DNA of 64,000 nucleotides from Conexibacter sp. (GCA_025964325.1 JAOPZA010000081.1:1-64000); one strand, 5' to 3'; counted from the first letter of the stretch, positions 10,162 to 19,564 are shown. Notes: generated by a model from the sequence alone, not told the origin. Translations and numbers: made by a program.

Positions 10162-11061
10162 TCAAGCGGGCGGCGGCGCCGGCGCGACGTGCAGCAGCAG
10201 CTCGTTGCCGAACGGGTCGGTCGCGACGAACGCGTCGGGGTCGTCCTCGGCGGGGCCGCTCGGGCCGCCGGCCGCCTCGACGCGGGCACGCACGCGCGCC
10301 AGCTCGCCGGCGTCCGGCAGCGCGATCGCGAAGGAGCGCAGACCGCGCGCGGCCCGGTCGGCGGTCGGGCCGCCGGCGCTGGCCCAGGTGTTCATGCCGA
10401 TGTGGTGGTGGTAGCCGCCGGCCGAGAGGAACAGCGCGCCCGGGTAGCCGCGCACGACGACGTCGAAGCCGAGGACGCCGTGGTAGAAGGCCTCGCCGGC
10501 GGCGACGTCGCTGACCTGCAGGTGCACGTGGCCCATCCGCGTGCCGCCCGGCATGCCGTCGTCGCCGGCGTCCTGCGGCAGCGTCGCGAGCACGCCCTCG
10601 ACGTCCATCGGCAGCGTCGCCATCTCGATCTCGCCGCCGGGAGCACGGCGCCACTCCTCGCGCGGGCGGTCGCGGTAGATCTCGATCCCGTTGCCCTCGG
10701 GGTCGTCGAGGTAGAGCGCCTCGCTGACGAGGTGGTCGGACGCGCCGGCGATCGGCCAGCGCGCGAGCGCGACGCGGCGGATCGCGCGCGCCAGCTCCTC
10801 GCGCGAGGGGACGAGCAGCGCCAGGTGGAAGAGGCCGCTCGAGCGCGGCGCCCGCGCTGCGGCGTCGGCCCGGCCGACCAGCTCGACGAGCGGCGCCTCG
10901 CCCGGAACGCCGAGGCGGGCGGTGCCCTCGTCGAGGGCGAGGACGCGCAGTCCCAGCGCCTGCTCGTAGAAGGCGGTCGTGCCGGCGAGGTCGGCGACGG
11001 TCAGCCGCACGGCCCCGACGGTCGTCGCTGGGTGGAGTGAGGGGGCGGAGGTATCGGTCAT
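10162..11061 (-). CDS. Two-domain VOC/glyoxalase-fold protein, CatE-like
   Basis: Two VOC domains; YLDDPEGNGIEIYRDRPREEW and HHHIGMNTW. Confidence 0.85.
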   Translation of the reverse strand: MTDTSAPSLHPATTVGAVRLTVADLAGTTAFYEQALGLRVLALDEGTARLGVPGEAPLVELVGRADAAARAPRSSGLFHLALLVPSREELARAIRRVALARWPIAGASDHLVSEALYLDDPEGNGIEIYRDRPREEWRRAPGGEIEMATLPMDVEGVLATLPQDAGDDGMPGGTRMGHVHLQVSDVAAGEAFYHGVLGFDVVVRGYPGALFLSAGGYHHHIGMNTWASAGGPTADRAARGLRSFAIALPDAGELARVRARVEAAGGPSGPAEDDPDAFVATDPFGNELLLHVAPAPPPA

Positions 11062-11223
11062 TTGATTGTGCGCGCAACGATAGCAAAGGCCCGGGTCGGG
11101 CCCGTTGGTGTGCCGAGATGGGAGTTAGATTGGGAACTGTTAGCTCAGGGTTAAGCTTTCTCTCACGATTCGCGGCAACGCTCGAAGGGTGCCCGCGATC
11201 TCCAGAACTATCGCCCGGCCCGC

Positions 11224-12183
11224 ATGAGCGTCGACTTCCTCGCCGCCTACGCCGGCAGCTCGGTCGCTCAAGCCGCGCTCGTCGCGGGGGCGACGGCGAC
11301 GAGCGCGCCGCTCTGGCTCGGGCCGCTGCGCCACCGCGCCTTCGCGCTGATCCCGCTCTTCTCGCTCGTCGGCGTCGTGCTGGCGCTGAACCTCTGGCCG
11401 TCCGGCGCCGACACGCTCTCGAAGGTCGCCCTCGTGCTCGTCCCGCTGCTGGCGCTGATCGCGGCCGCCCGCTCCGGCTGGCCGGCGGCGGTGCTCGTGG
11501 TGGCGGGCCTGGCGGCCGCGCTGCTGGACGTGCACGGGCTCGCCGGACAGCTCGGCGCCCTCGTCGTGATCGCCGCCAGCTGCATGCTGCTGGGGACGCT
11601 GCTGGTCGAGCTGACGCCGGCGCGTTGGCTCGGGGCCGGGATCGTCGCGATGGCGGTCGCCGACCTCGTGCTGGTCGCGAGCGGCCTGCTGGAGCCGGCC
11701 GCCGACGCGCTCAACCAGGCGGGCGTCGCCCACAGCCTGCCGCAGCTCCAGCGCGTCCAGATCGGCCCGCTGGCGATGGGCTACGGCGACGTCTTCCTGC
11801 CCGCGCTGGTCGGCGCCCTGCTGGCCGCGCGGGCGCGGCCGCGCGCCTGGGCGGCCGGCCTCACGCTCGGCTTCGCGCTCGTCGCGGCGATCTTCTTCCT
11901 GCTCGTCGACCAGCTGCCGGCGACCGTCCCGGTCGCGTTCGCGCTCTTCGTCGTCGAGGCCGCCGGCGCGCTGCGCACGGCTCGCCGGCGCTACCGCGCG
12001 GCACGACGCGCGGCACGCGACATATCCTCGCCGCCATGCGGGGACCAGGTACGAGCACGTCCGGCGAGCTGGCCGGCCGCCGCGAAGGGGCCGTCCGCGA
12101 TCGCCGCGACGAGCACGGTGCGCAGCCATGAGGCGCCGGGACGTCACCGCGTCGCGTCGCCGCGCCGGCAGCTGCGCGGCTGA
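11224..12183 (+). CDS. Polytopic membrane protein, candidate presenilin/SPP-like GxGD aspartyl intramembrane protease
   Basis: About 8-9 TM segments; AVADLVLVASG (candidate TM6 Asp), MGYGDVFLPALVGALLA (GxGD), DQLPATVPVAFALF (PAL-like). C-terminal boundary uncertain. Confidence 0.55.
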   Translation: MSVDFLAAYAGSSVAQAALVAGATATSAPLWLGPLRHRAFALIPLFSLVGVVLALNLWPSGADTLSKVALVLVPLLALIAAARSGWPAAVLVVAGLAAALLDVHGLAGQLGALVVIAASCMLLGTLLVELTPARWLGAGIVAMAVADLVLVASGLLEPAADALNQAGVAHSLPQLQRVQIGPLAMGYGDVFLPALVGALLAARARPRAWAAGLTLGFALVAAIFFLLVDQLPATVPVAFALFVVEAAGALRTARRRYRAARRAARDISSPPCGDQVRARPASWPAAAKGPSAIAATSTVRSHEAPGRHRVASPRRQLRG

Positions 12184-12544
12184 CCGCATCTGGATCGGCT
12201 TCCTGCACTTCGTCGCGGTCCGGCCCGACAGCGTCCTCGACGGCGGCGACGGCGCCTACGGCTACGTCGCCGCGCGGGTGCCCGACCAGGCCCGCTACCT
12301 GCGCGTCGTCGGGCGCGCCGCGACGCGCCACGGGCTCGTGCTCGAGAACGTCGAGTGGGTCGAGCCGGCGACGGCGCTGCCGCCCGAGCACCGTCCCGGC
12401 GGGGAGCTGCAGGAGCTGGTCGGGAGCGCGCGGCGGTCGCCGCGCCCCGTCGTGTGGGGGCCGCTGCACGCCTACACCGGCGCCGAGGGCGACGAGTCCG
12501 ACGACGAGGACGTGCCGTGGTCGAGCCGCGACGTCAGCGGGTAG
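12128..12544 (+). CDS. Hypothetical protein
   Basis: Plausible acidic/aromatic composition from IWIGFLHFVAVRPDSV onward; exact start unclear because it overlaps the tail of the preceding ORF. Confidence 0.5.
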   Translation: MRRRDVTASRRRAGSCAADRIWIGFLHFVAVRPDSVLDGGDGAYGYVAARVPDQARYLRVVGRAATRHGLVLENVEWVEPATALPPEHRPGGELQELVGSARRSPRPVVWGPLHAYTGAEGDESDDEDVPWSSRDVSG

Positions 12545-12554
12545 GGTCACCGCG

Positions 12555-13211
12555 ATGGCGCGCACGATCACGATCGCCGGCGGGCATGGCCAGATCGCGC
12601 TGAGGCTGGCGCGGCTGCTGGTCGCCCGCGGCGACCACGTCCGCGGGCTGATCCGCAATCCCGACCACGCGGCGGACCTGCGCGCGATCGGTGTCGAGCC
12701 GATCGTCTTCGACCTCGAGAACGACGCGGTCGGCGGGCTCGCGAACGAGATCGCCGGCTCCGACGCCGTCGTCTTCGCGGCCGGCGCCGGGCCGGGCAGC
12801 GGCGAGGCGCGCAAGGAGACGACCGACCGCGACGGCGCGATCAAGCTGATCGAGGCGGCGCAGGCGCGCAACGTCGCGCGCTACGTGATGGTCAGCTCGA
12901 TCGGCGCCGACAGCTCGGCGCAGGGCGGCGGCTTCGCCGCCTACCTGCGCGCGAAGGGCCAGGCCGACGACGCCCTCGAGGCGAGCGGGCTCGACTGGAC
13001 GATCGTGCGCCCCGGCGCGCTCACGAACGACCCCGGCAGGGGGCGCGTGGCCGTCGGCGAGCAGCTGCCGCGGGGCGAGATCCCGCGCGACGACGTCGCG
13101 GCCGTGCTCGCCGCGGTGCTCGACCGCCCAGGGACGATCGGCCGCAGATTCGTGGTCGTCGGCGGCGAGCTGCCGATCGACGAGGCGTTGGCCGCGCTCG
13201 AACGTTCCTAG
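12555..13211 (+). CDS. NAD(P)-binding atypical SDR (NmrA/YwnB-like)
   Basis: ITIAGGHGQIALRLARLL, VMVSSIGADS, LDWTIVRPGAL. Confidence 0.85.
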   Translation: MARTITIAGGHGQIALRLARLLVARGDHVRGLIRNPDHAADLRAIGVEPIVFDLENDAVGGLANEIAGSDAVVFAAGAGPGSGEARKETTDRDGAIKLIEAAQARNVARYVMVSSIGADSSAQGGGFAAYLRAKGQADDALEASGLDWTIVRPGALTNDPGRGRVAVGEQLPRGEIPRDDVAAVLAAVLDRPGTIGRRFVVVGGELPIDEALAALERS

Positions 13212-13231
13212 GACGTCGCCGCCGCGACGTC
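13212..13231. terminator. Stem-loop in the convergent gap 13211/13233
   Basis: GACGTCGC-CGCC-GCGACGTC perfect 8-bp inverted repeat filling the 21-bp convergent intergenic gap; no U-tract. Confidence 0.5.
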
Positions 13232-13232
13232 G

Positions 13233-13601
13233 CTATCTGCAGAGGTCGCGGTAGAGCAGGTCGCGCAGCACGCGGATCGGCACGCGGCGCCGGTCGTCGG
13301 CGCAGCGCTCCGGAGCGCCGATGTCGCTGCCGGCGAGACGGATCTGCCACCCGCCCGTACCCGCGCGACGACGCAGCACGAAGCTTCCGTTGCCGCAGTG
13401 GGAGTCGGCGATCGTGACCGTGCCGTAGCGGTAGCCGGGGGTCGCGACCGTCGAGATGCGGCCGCGTCGCTGGACGCACGTCCCGGATCTGTCGACCGCG
13501 CGCCACATCGACCGCGACTCGTGCGCGCTCGCGCGGCGGTGGGCGCCGGCGTCGGCGGCGCCGACCGCGAGCCAGAGGCCGACGGAGGCGATCAGCGCCA
13601 C
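13233..13601 (-). CDS. Small secreted hypothetical protein
   Basis: Signal-peptide-like N-terminus MALIASVGLWLAVGAADAGAH; four Cys in the mature part. Confidence 0.6.
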   Translation of the reverse strand: MALIASVGLWLAVGAADAGAHRRASAHESRSMWRAVDRSGTCVQRRGRISTVATPGYRYGTVTIADSHCGNGSFVLRRRAGTGGWQIRLAGSDIGAPERCADDRRRVPIRVLRDLLYRDLCR

Positions 13602-13614
13602 GTAGCCTGCGCGC

Positions 13615-14766
13615 GTGGACCGCAGGCGATCGCGATCCGGTGGGAGTCCGCGCGGTCACCGCAGACGGCGGCTCGCGGTCGCGCTGAGCGCCCTGATCCT
13701 GTTCCTCGCGGCGCTGCTGGCGGTCGTCTGCTGGTTCCTCTCCTCGCTGCTGCTCGATCCGCATCACGACCTCGTGCGCGAGACGATCCGGGTGGAGGCG
13801 GCCGGCGGCGGCAGCGTCACGCTGGCGCGCACCAAGGCGAGCGGGCGCGACGGCGTCTTCGGCCTCGACTGGAAGGGCGGCCACGCGATCGCCGGGACGA
13901 TCACCGCGGGCGACGGGAAGACGATCACGCGCAAGCTGAGCAGCGTGAGCGGGGGGCTGAGAGCCGGCACGAAGGTCGCGCTCGATCCCGACGTCTGGCA
14001 AGGGACGCCGCGCTCGGCGCTGGGGATCCCGTTCCGCGCCGTCGACGTCCCCGATCCGCTCGGTCCGATGCCGGCCTGGTACGTGCGCGGCCGCGGCGGG
14101 ACGTGGGTCCTGTTCGTGCACGGGATTGACGGGAGCCGCGCCGGCGGCCTGCGCCCGCTGCGGACGCTCCACGACGCGAAGCTGCCGTCGCTGCTGATCT
14201 CCTATCGCAACGACGCCGGCGCGCCGCGCAGCCCCGACCGGCACATCCATCTCGGGATGACGGAGTGGGAGGACCTCGACGCGGCGGCCCGCTGGGCGGT
14301 CGCGCACGGGGCGCAGCGGCTCGTGCTCTACGGCGACTCGATGGGCGGCTCGATCGTGACGCGCTTCATGCACGAGTCGCGGCTCGCCTCCCGCGTGATC
14401 GCGCTCGTGCTCGACGCGCCCGTGCTCGACTGGCGCGCGGTCATCTCCGGGCAGGCCGACCGCTTCCACCTGCCGTTCCTCGGCCCGCCGGTGCGCTGGG
14501 CGATCGGCGCGCGCGTCGACGTGAGCTGGGACGCGCTCGACGAGATCGCGCAGGCGAGCAGCTTCCACGTCCCGATCCTGCTGTTCCAGGGGCTCGCCGA
14601 CCCGCTCGTGCCGCCGACCGACAGCCGCGCCTTCGCCGCCCGCGTGCCGCAGCGGCAGGCGACCTTCGAGGGGTTCGCGGGCGCCGGCCACATCCAGAGC
14701 TGGAACGTCGACCCCGCGCGCTACGAGCGCACGCTCGCGGCCTTCCTTGCGCGGGTCGTGAAGTAG
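13615..14766 (+). CDS. Alpha/beta hydrolase with N-terminal TM anchor
   Basis: LVLYGDSMGGSIVTRF nucleophile elbow, GAGHIQSWNVDP catalytic His region; GTG start. Confidence 0.85.
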   Translation: MDRRRSRSGGSPRGHRRRRLAVALSALILFLAALLAVVCWFLSSLLLDPHHDLVRETIRVEAAGGGSVTLARTKASGRDGVFGLDWKGGHAIAGTITAGDGKTITRKLSSVSGGLRAGTKVALDPDVWQGTPRSALGIPFRAVDVPDPLGPMPAWYVRGRGGTWVLFVHGIDGSRAGGLRPLRTLHDAKLPSLLISYRNDAGAPRSPDRHIHLGMTEWEDLDAAARWAVAHGAQRLVLYGDSMGGSIVTRFMHESRLASRVIALVLDAPVLDWRAVISGQADRFHLPFLGPPVRWAIGARVDVSWDALDEIAQASSFHVPILLFQGLADPLVPPTDSRAFAARVPQRQATFEGFAGAGHIQSWNVDPARYERTLAAFLARVVK

Positions 14767-14808
14767 GCGCCGCAGGTCGGGCGCCCGGCGGCCGGGTATC
14801 GTCGCCCC

Positions 14809-15579
14809 ATGACCGCGACCCTGGCCGACGCCGATCTCTCCCTGACGCTCGACCGCGAGGGGGGCGAGCGCCGGCTCGCGCAGGCGCAGCAGCGCCTGCT
14901 CGCACTGCGCCTGCAGCTCGGCGGCCTCCTCGGCGACGGTCGCGTCGGGCCGCCGCTGTGCGTGCTGCTCGAGGGCTGGGACGCCTCCGGCAAGGGCGGC
15001 GCGATTCGCCGCCTCGTGGCGCCGCTCGATCCGCGCCACGTCCGCGTCAAGCAGTTCGCGGCGCCGACCGAGGACGAGAAGCGCCACCACTTCCTCCAGC
15101 GCTTCTGGCCGGTGCTGCCCGGCCGGGGCGGGATGGCGGTGCTCGACCGCTCCTGGTACGGCCGTGTGCTGGTCGAGCGCGTCGAGGGCTTCGCGACCGA
15201 GGCGGAGTGGACGCGCGCCTACGACGACATCGTGGCGCTCGAGCACATGCTCGCCGGCGACGGCATGGTGTTCGTGAAGCTGTGGCTCCACATCTCCGAC
15301 GAGGAGCAGCTGAAGCGCTTCAAGGCGCGCGAGCGGGATCCGCTGAAGCGCTGGAAGCTGACCGACGAGGACTGGCGCAACCGCGAGAAGCGGCCGCAGT
15401 ACGAGGCCGCCGTCGAGCAGATGCTCGCGCGCACCGACAAGCCGCAGGCGCCCTGGACGGTGATCCCGGCGGAGTCGAAGCGCTACGCGCGGGTCGCCGT
15501 GATCGCGACCGTCTGCGAGGCGATCGAGGTCGGCCTCCGTGCCCACGGGATCGAGCCGCTACGCTTGGAGGGCAGCTGA
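14809..15579 (+). CDS. ppk2: Polyphosphate kinase 2 family protein
   Basis: LLEGWDASGKGGAIRRLVAPLDPRHVRVKQFAAPTEDEKRHHFLQRFW Walker A and PPK2 signature. Confidence 0.92.
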   Translation: MTATLADADLSLTLDREGGERRLAQAQQRLLALRLQLGGLLGDGRVGPPLCVLLEGWDASGKGGAIRRLVAPLDPRHVRVKQFAAPTEDEKRHHFLQRFWPVLPGRGGMAVLDRSWYGRVLVERVEGFATEAEWTRAYDDIVALEHMLAGDGMVFVKLWLHISDEEQLKRFKARERDPLKRWKLTDEDWRNREKRPQYEAAVEQMLARTDKPQAPWTVIPAESKRYARVAVIATVCEAIEVGLRAHGIEPLRLEGS

Positions 15580-15693
15580 AGGGAAGTAGCCCTGCGACAC
15601 GGCGCGTTCGTCAAGACGGTCCTCCCATGGGGGCCCGGCGCGTTGGCCGACAGTCCGGTGGGCGAAACCTTCGAGACCGCAATCTCGAAGGAG
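15575..15693 (+). ncRNA. yybP-ykoY-type manganese riboswitch (aptamer plus SD-sequestering expression platform)
   Basis: GAAGG-GAAGTAGCC 5' strand (P1/L1), ...CGTCAAGACGG..., TTGGCCGACAG, GGCGAAACCTTC 3' strand; followed by CCTTCGAGA-CCGCAA-TCTCGAAGG hairpin containing the SD of a TerC gene. Confidence 0.85.
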
Positions 15694-15703
15694 TCGTGCC
15701 CCG

Positions 15704-16618
15704 ATGCTCCCCTGGATCGCCCTCTCGTCGTTCGTCGTGCTCGCGCTCGTCGTCGACCTGCGGGGCCACGGCGCCGGCACCCCGTCGACGCGATCGGCGC
15801 TCGTCTGGTCGCTGATCTGGACCGCGATCGGCATCGCCTTCGCCGGCCTCGTCGCGCTGTTCGACAGCGGCGCCCACGCGAGCGAGTACCTCGCCGGCTT
15901 CCTGATCGAGAAGTCGCTGTCGCTCGACAACCTCTTCGTCTTCGCCGTCCTCTTCAGCTTCTTCGGCGTGCCGGCCGCGCAGCGCAACCGCGTGCTGCTC
16001 TACGGTGTCGCGGGGGCGATCGTGCTGCGCACCGGCTTCATCCTCGTCGGTGCGGCCGCGCTCGACGCGTTCCACGCGACGACCTACGTCCTCGGGGCGC
16101 TGCTCGCCTTCACGGCGGTGAGAATCGCGCGCCAGGGCGACGAGCACGTCGATCCCGAGAAGACGGTCGCGATGCGGGTGCTGCGCCGCATCGTGCCGCT
16201 CTCGCCCGACTACGACGGCAGCAGGCTGCTGACGCGGGTGGGCGGCAAGCGGCTCGCGACGCCGCTCCTGGCGGCGCTGCTGATGGTCGCCGCGTTCGAC
16301 GTGATGTTCGCGATCGACTCGATCCCGGCGATCTTCGCGATCACCCGCGAGACGTTCGTCGTCTTCGCCGCCAACGCCTTCTCGCTGCTCGGGCTGGTGA
16401 GCCTCTACTTCGTGCTCGAGGGGATGCTCGACCGCTTCCGCTACCTCAACCTCGGGCTGGCCGCGATCCTCGCGTTCGTCGCCGCCAAGCTCGTGCTGGT
16501 CGACGTCTGGCATCCGCCGATCGTGCTCTCCCTCGCCGTCGTCCTCGGCGCGCTGGTGGCGGCGGCGCTCGCCTCGGTCGTCGCCGACCGGCGCGAGGCG
16601 GCGGCGCCGGTGGAATAG
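15704..16618 (+). CDS. TerC/Alx family integral membrane protein (probable Mn2+ exporter)
   Basis: AGFLIEKSLSLDNLFVFAVLF, DVMFAIDSIPAIFAITRETFVVFAANAF. Confidence 0.93.
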   Translation: MLPWIALSSFVVLALVVDLRGHGAGTPSTRSALVWSLIWTAIGIAFAGLVALFDSGAHASEYLAGFLIEKSLSLDNLFVFAVLFSFFGVPAAQRNRVLLYGVAGAIVLRTGFILVGAAALDAFHATTYVLGALLAFTAVRIARQGDEHVDPEKTVAMRVLRRIVPLSPDYDGSRLLTRVGGKRLATPLLAALLMVAAFDVMFAIDSIPAIFAITRETFVVFAANAFSLLGLVSLYFVLEGMLDRFRYLNLGLAAILAFVAAKLVLVDVWHPPIVLSLAVVLGALVAAALASVVADRREAAAPVE

Positions 16619-16639
16619 GCGATCCCGGCGACGCCGTCC

Positions 16640-17422
16640 CTAGCGGTGCGCCGCGAGGGCCAGCACCGCGCGTACGTGGCGGTCGAGCGCTCGCGTCGTC
16701 AGGCTGCCCGCGGGCAGCTCGACGGTGAACGACGCACTGTCGGGAAGCTGGTGGTTCTGCCAGTTGGCCGCCGTTCCCGGGAGCCAGCGGTGGTGGTAGA
16801 GGCGCATGCCCGCGTAGCGCGCGTACCGCCGTCCCGCGGAGGTGCTCGGGCCCCAGGCCCAGACCACGTCCATGTGCTGGTGGTACCAGACGGTGACGTG
16901 CGGCCGGATGCGCAGGATCAGCGCGCGGGCGATCCGGGTCTCGCGTTCGGAGAAGGGAGCGGGGCCGGGGTAGTAGACGTCCCACGGCCGACCGCCGCCG
17001 CGCCACTGCGACGACCAGTTGGCGTTGAGATCGACGCCGCGGCCGTTCTGGCGCGTGCCGCGCGCCGCGCCGTCCGGGTTGAGCTCCGGCACGACCCAGA
17101 GGTCGGCACCGGCGCGGATCCGCTCGAGCGCGCGGGCGACCGCGACGCCGGCGAGCTCGTTGCCGTGGATCGCGCCCACGACGAGCACGGGCGGGCTGCG
17201 CTCGTCGCCGGCGTGGATCGCGACGAGCGGGCGCCCACCCGCCGTGCGCCCGAGCTCGATGCGGCGCGGCGAAGCGGACGCGCCTGCGCCGCTGCTTGCG
17301 GCCGTGGACGCCGCCGGACCGGCCGCGGCAGAGGCGTCGTGGCTGGCGTGCATGCTCGACCCGCCGCAGCCGGCGATCGCGCCCACCGCGAGCAGCACCA
17401 CCAGCGTTCGCGCCCGTCGCAC
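16640..17422 (-). CDS. M14-type zinc carboxypeptidase-like lipoprotein (MpaA-like)
   Basis: Lipobox GAIAGCGGS; GAIHGNELAGVAVARAL, VVPELNPDG, GVDLNANW. Confidence 0.85.
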   Translation of the reverse strand: MRRARTLVVLLAVGAIAGCGGSSMHASHDASAAAGPAASTAASSGAGASASPRRIELGRTAGGRPLVAIHAGDERSPPVLVVGAIHGNELAGVAVARALERIRAGADLWVVPELNPDGAARGTRQNGRGVDLNANWSSQWRGGGRPWDVYYPGPAPFSERETRIARALILRIRPHVTVWYHQHMDVVWAWGPSTSAGRRYARYAGMRLYHHRWLPGTAANWQNHQLPDSASFTVELPAGSLTTRALDRHVRAVLALAAHR

Positions 17423-17449
17423 GGTCCTCGCCGTCGCCTCTGCCGGCCG

Positions 17450-18388
17450 CTATCTCAGCCCTGCGACGAGCTCGAGCGCCGGGTCGTCCTCGTAGAGGTG
17501 GTGCTGGAGCATCACGCGGCGCACGCCGGCCGCCTCGTACGCGGCGAGGCGCGTGGCGATCTGGTCGGGTGTACCGACGAGCCAGGCCGGACGCAGCTCG
17601 TCCAGCAGCGCGCTCACCGCGTCGGGTTCCTGCCCCCGCCACTGCGCGAGCCGGCGCCCGCGTTCGTGCAGGTCCGCCTCGTCGCGCCCGACGACGAAGC
17701 CGGTCATCAGCGACAGCGGCAGCGTCGTCGGGTCGCGCCCCGCCGCCGTGCACGCGTCGTCGAGGCTGCGGCGAATCTCGGCGCAGCGCTCGGGCCCGGT
17801 GAGGGGCGTGTTGTACTCGTCCGCGTAGCGGACGGCGAGCGCGATCCCGCGGGGCGCGCCGCGGCCGCCGAGCACGATCGGCACGCGTGGTTGCTGGAGC
17901 GGCTTGAAGCGGGCGTCGAGCTCGTCGATCGCGTAGTGCGCGCCCGTGAACGAGAACGGCTCCGGCGCCCACGAGCGCGTGATGATCTCGAGCTGCTCCT
18001 CGAGCACGTCGAAGCGCTCGCGCGCCGGGAGGAACGGGAAGCCGTAGCGGAGGTGCTCGGACTCCCACCAGCCGGCGCCGATGCCGAGCTCGACCCGGCC
18101 GCCCGAGATGTGGTCGGCGGTCACGACGAGCTTCGCGAGCACGGAGGGATGGCGGAACGAGGCCGGCGAGACGATCGTGCCGAGTCTGATCCCGCTCGTC
18201 ACGGACGCGAGACCGCAGATCGTCCCCCACGCGTCGAGCGACCCGCGTTCGCGCCGGTCCTCGACGGAGAGATAGTGGTCGGAGCGGTAGAGGCCCTCGA
18301 AGCCGAGCCGCTCCGTCGTCGCGGCGAGTGCGCGCCAGTGGGCCCAGGTCACGTCCTCCTGGCCCTCGATCATCACGGAGAGTCGCAT
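17450..18388 (-). CDS. LLM-class flavin (F420-dependent type) oxidoreductase
   Basis: MRLSVMIEGQEDVTWAHWRALAATTERLGFEGLYRSDHY; GRVELGIGAGWWESEH. Confidence 0.9.
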   Translation of the reverse strand: MRLSVMIEGQEDVTWAHWRALAATTERLGFEGLYRSDHYLSVEDRRERGSLDAWGTICGLASVTSGIRLGTIVSPASFRHPSVLAKLVVTADHISGGRVELGIGAGWWESEHLRYGFPFLPARERFDVLEEQLEIITRSWAPEPFSFTGAHYAIDELDARFKPLQQPRVPIVLGGRGAPRGIALAVRYADEYNTPLTGPERCAEIRRSLDDACTAAGRDPTTLPLSLMTGFVVGRDEADLHERGRRLAQWRGQEPDAVSALLDELRPAWLVGTPDQIATRLAAYEAAGVRRVMLQHHLYEDDPALELVAGLR

Positions 18389-18473
18389 GGGGGCAAGGTA
18401 CCCAGATCCGGCGCAGGATCTCTTCGGACCGGGGAGCCGCAGACCGGCCAGGGAAAGCGGGTATTCCCGCTGT

Positions 18474-19388
18474 ATGAAGAGGATCGGGACGATCGTCAAG
18501 CGTGCCTTGGTCTCGTTCTACGACGACCAGATGACGCATCACGCGGCCGCGCTCACCTACTACGGGCTGATGTCGCTCTTTCCGGCGCTCCTGCTGGCCG
18601 TCTCGCTGCTGGGTCTGGCCGGCCAGTATCCGGCGACCTATGACGCGATCATCGGGTACCTGCGTCGGGTCGCGCCGGGGTCGGCGCTTGTCCCGCTGGA
18701 CCGCTCGCTCCGCGGCGCGCTGCAGAGCAAGGGGACGGCGACGACAGCGCTCGCCTTCAGCGTCGTGGTCGCGCTCTACGGGTCGACGGGTGTTCTCGAG
18801 GCGACGCGACGCGCGCTGAACGTCGTCTTCGAGGCGAAGAGCGGGCGCAGCTTCCTGCGCCGCAAGATCGTCGACGTGCTCTCGAGCGTCGTCCTGATGA
18901 CGCTGATCCTCGTCAGCCTGGTGCTCGTCTTCGTCGGCGGCGGCCTCGCCGAGAACTTGCTCTCGTTCCTCGGGCTCGGCCCCGCGGTGGCTGACGTCTG
19001 GAACGTCGCACGCTGGCCCGCAGCCGTCGTGGTCGCCGTGCTGGTCTTCTCCTTCTTGTACTACGTCACCCCTGATGTCGAGCAGCGCGCTTTCCGCTGG
19101 GTCACACCGGGCGCGGTCGTCGGTGTGTCGCTGTGGCTGCTCGCGTCGTGGGGCTTTACGAAGTACGTCTCGAGCGTCGCCGACGTGGGCGCGATCTACG
19201 GGGCGTTCGCAGGCGCGATCGTGCTCGTCGGCTGGATCTGGCTGACGAACGTCGCACTGCTGTTCGGCGCCGAACTCGACGCCGAGATCGAGCGAGAGAA
19301 GCAGCTCCGCGAGGGCGTGCCACACGACGAGACGCTCGACCTGCCGCCGAAGGCCACCGTACGGGCCACCCTCGCAAAGCGCCACTGA
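18474..19388 (+). CDS. YihY/BrkB family membrane protein
   Basis: HHAAALTYYGLMSLFPALLLAVSLLG; VGAIYGAFAGAIVLVGWIWLTNVALLFGAELDAE. Confidence 0.92.
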   Translation: MKRIGTIVKRALVSFYDDQMTHHAAALTYYGLMSLFPALLLAVSLLGLAGQYPATYDAIIGYLRRVAPGSALVPLDRSLRGALQSKGTATTALAFSVVVALYGSTGVLEATRRALNVVFEAKSGRSFLRRKIVDVLSSVVLMTLILVSLVLVFVGGGLAENLLSFLGLGPAVADVWNVARWPAAVVVAVLVFSFLYYVTPDVEQRAFRWVTPGAVVGVSLWLLASWGFTKYVSSVADVGAIYGAFAGAIVLVGWIWLTNVALLFGAELDAEIEREKQLREGVPHDETLDLPPKATVRATLAKRH

Positions 19389-19419
19389 AGGATCGGCCGT
19401 GCTCGCGCCGGTCGTGATC

Positions 19420-19445
19420 GTTCGACGTAGCCGCGGTCGTCGAAC
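19420..19445. terminator. Inverted repeat in a convergent intergenic region
   Basis: GTTCGACG-N10-CGTCGAAC perfect 8-bp arms. Confidence 0.35.
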
Positions 19446-19564
19446 GCTGAAGTCGTCGCGCTCGGTCGCCTGCCACAGCAGCGCGTCGGCAGCGGAGTCG
19501 GCGCGCCGGCGGTATTACGGCTGCTGCGGACCGCCCTCGTCCCGCCGCTGCCCGCTCCGCCGTG

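Noticed and set aside
7140-10289. 1049-aa minus-strand ORF
   Set aside because: Off-frame reading of the CPA1 antiporter and AKR genes; low-complexity Arg/Pro composition
16446-19385. 979-aa minus-strand ORF
   Set aside because: Shadow ORF across TerC, M14, LLM and BrkB genes; no coherent domain
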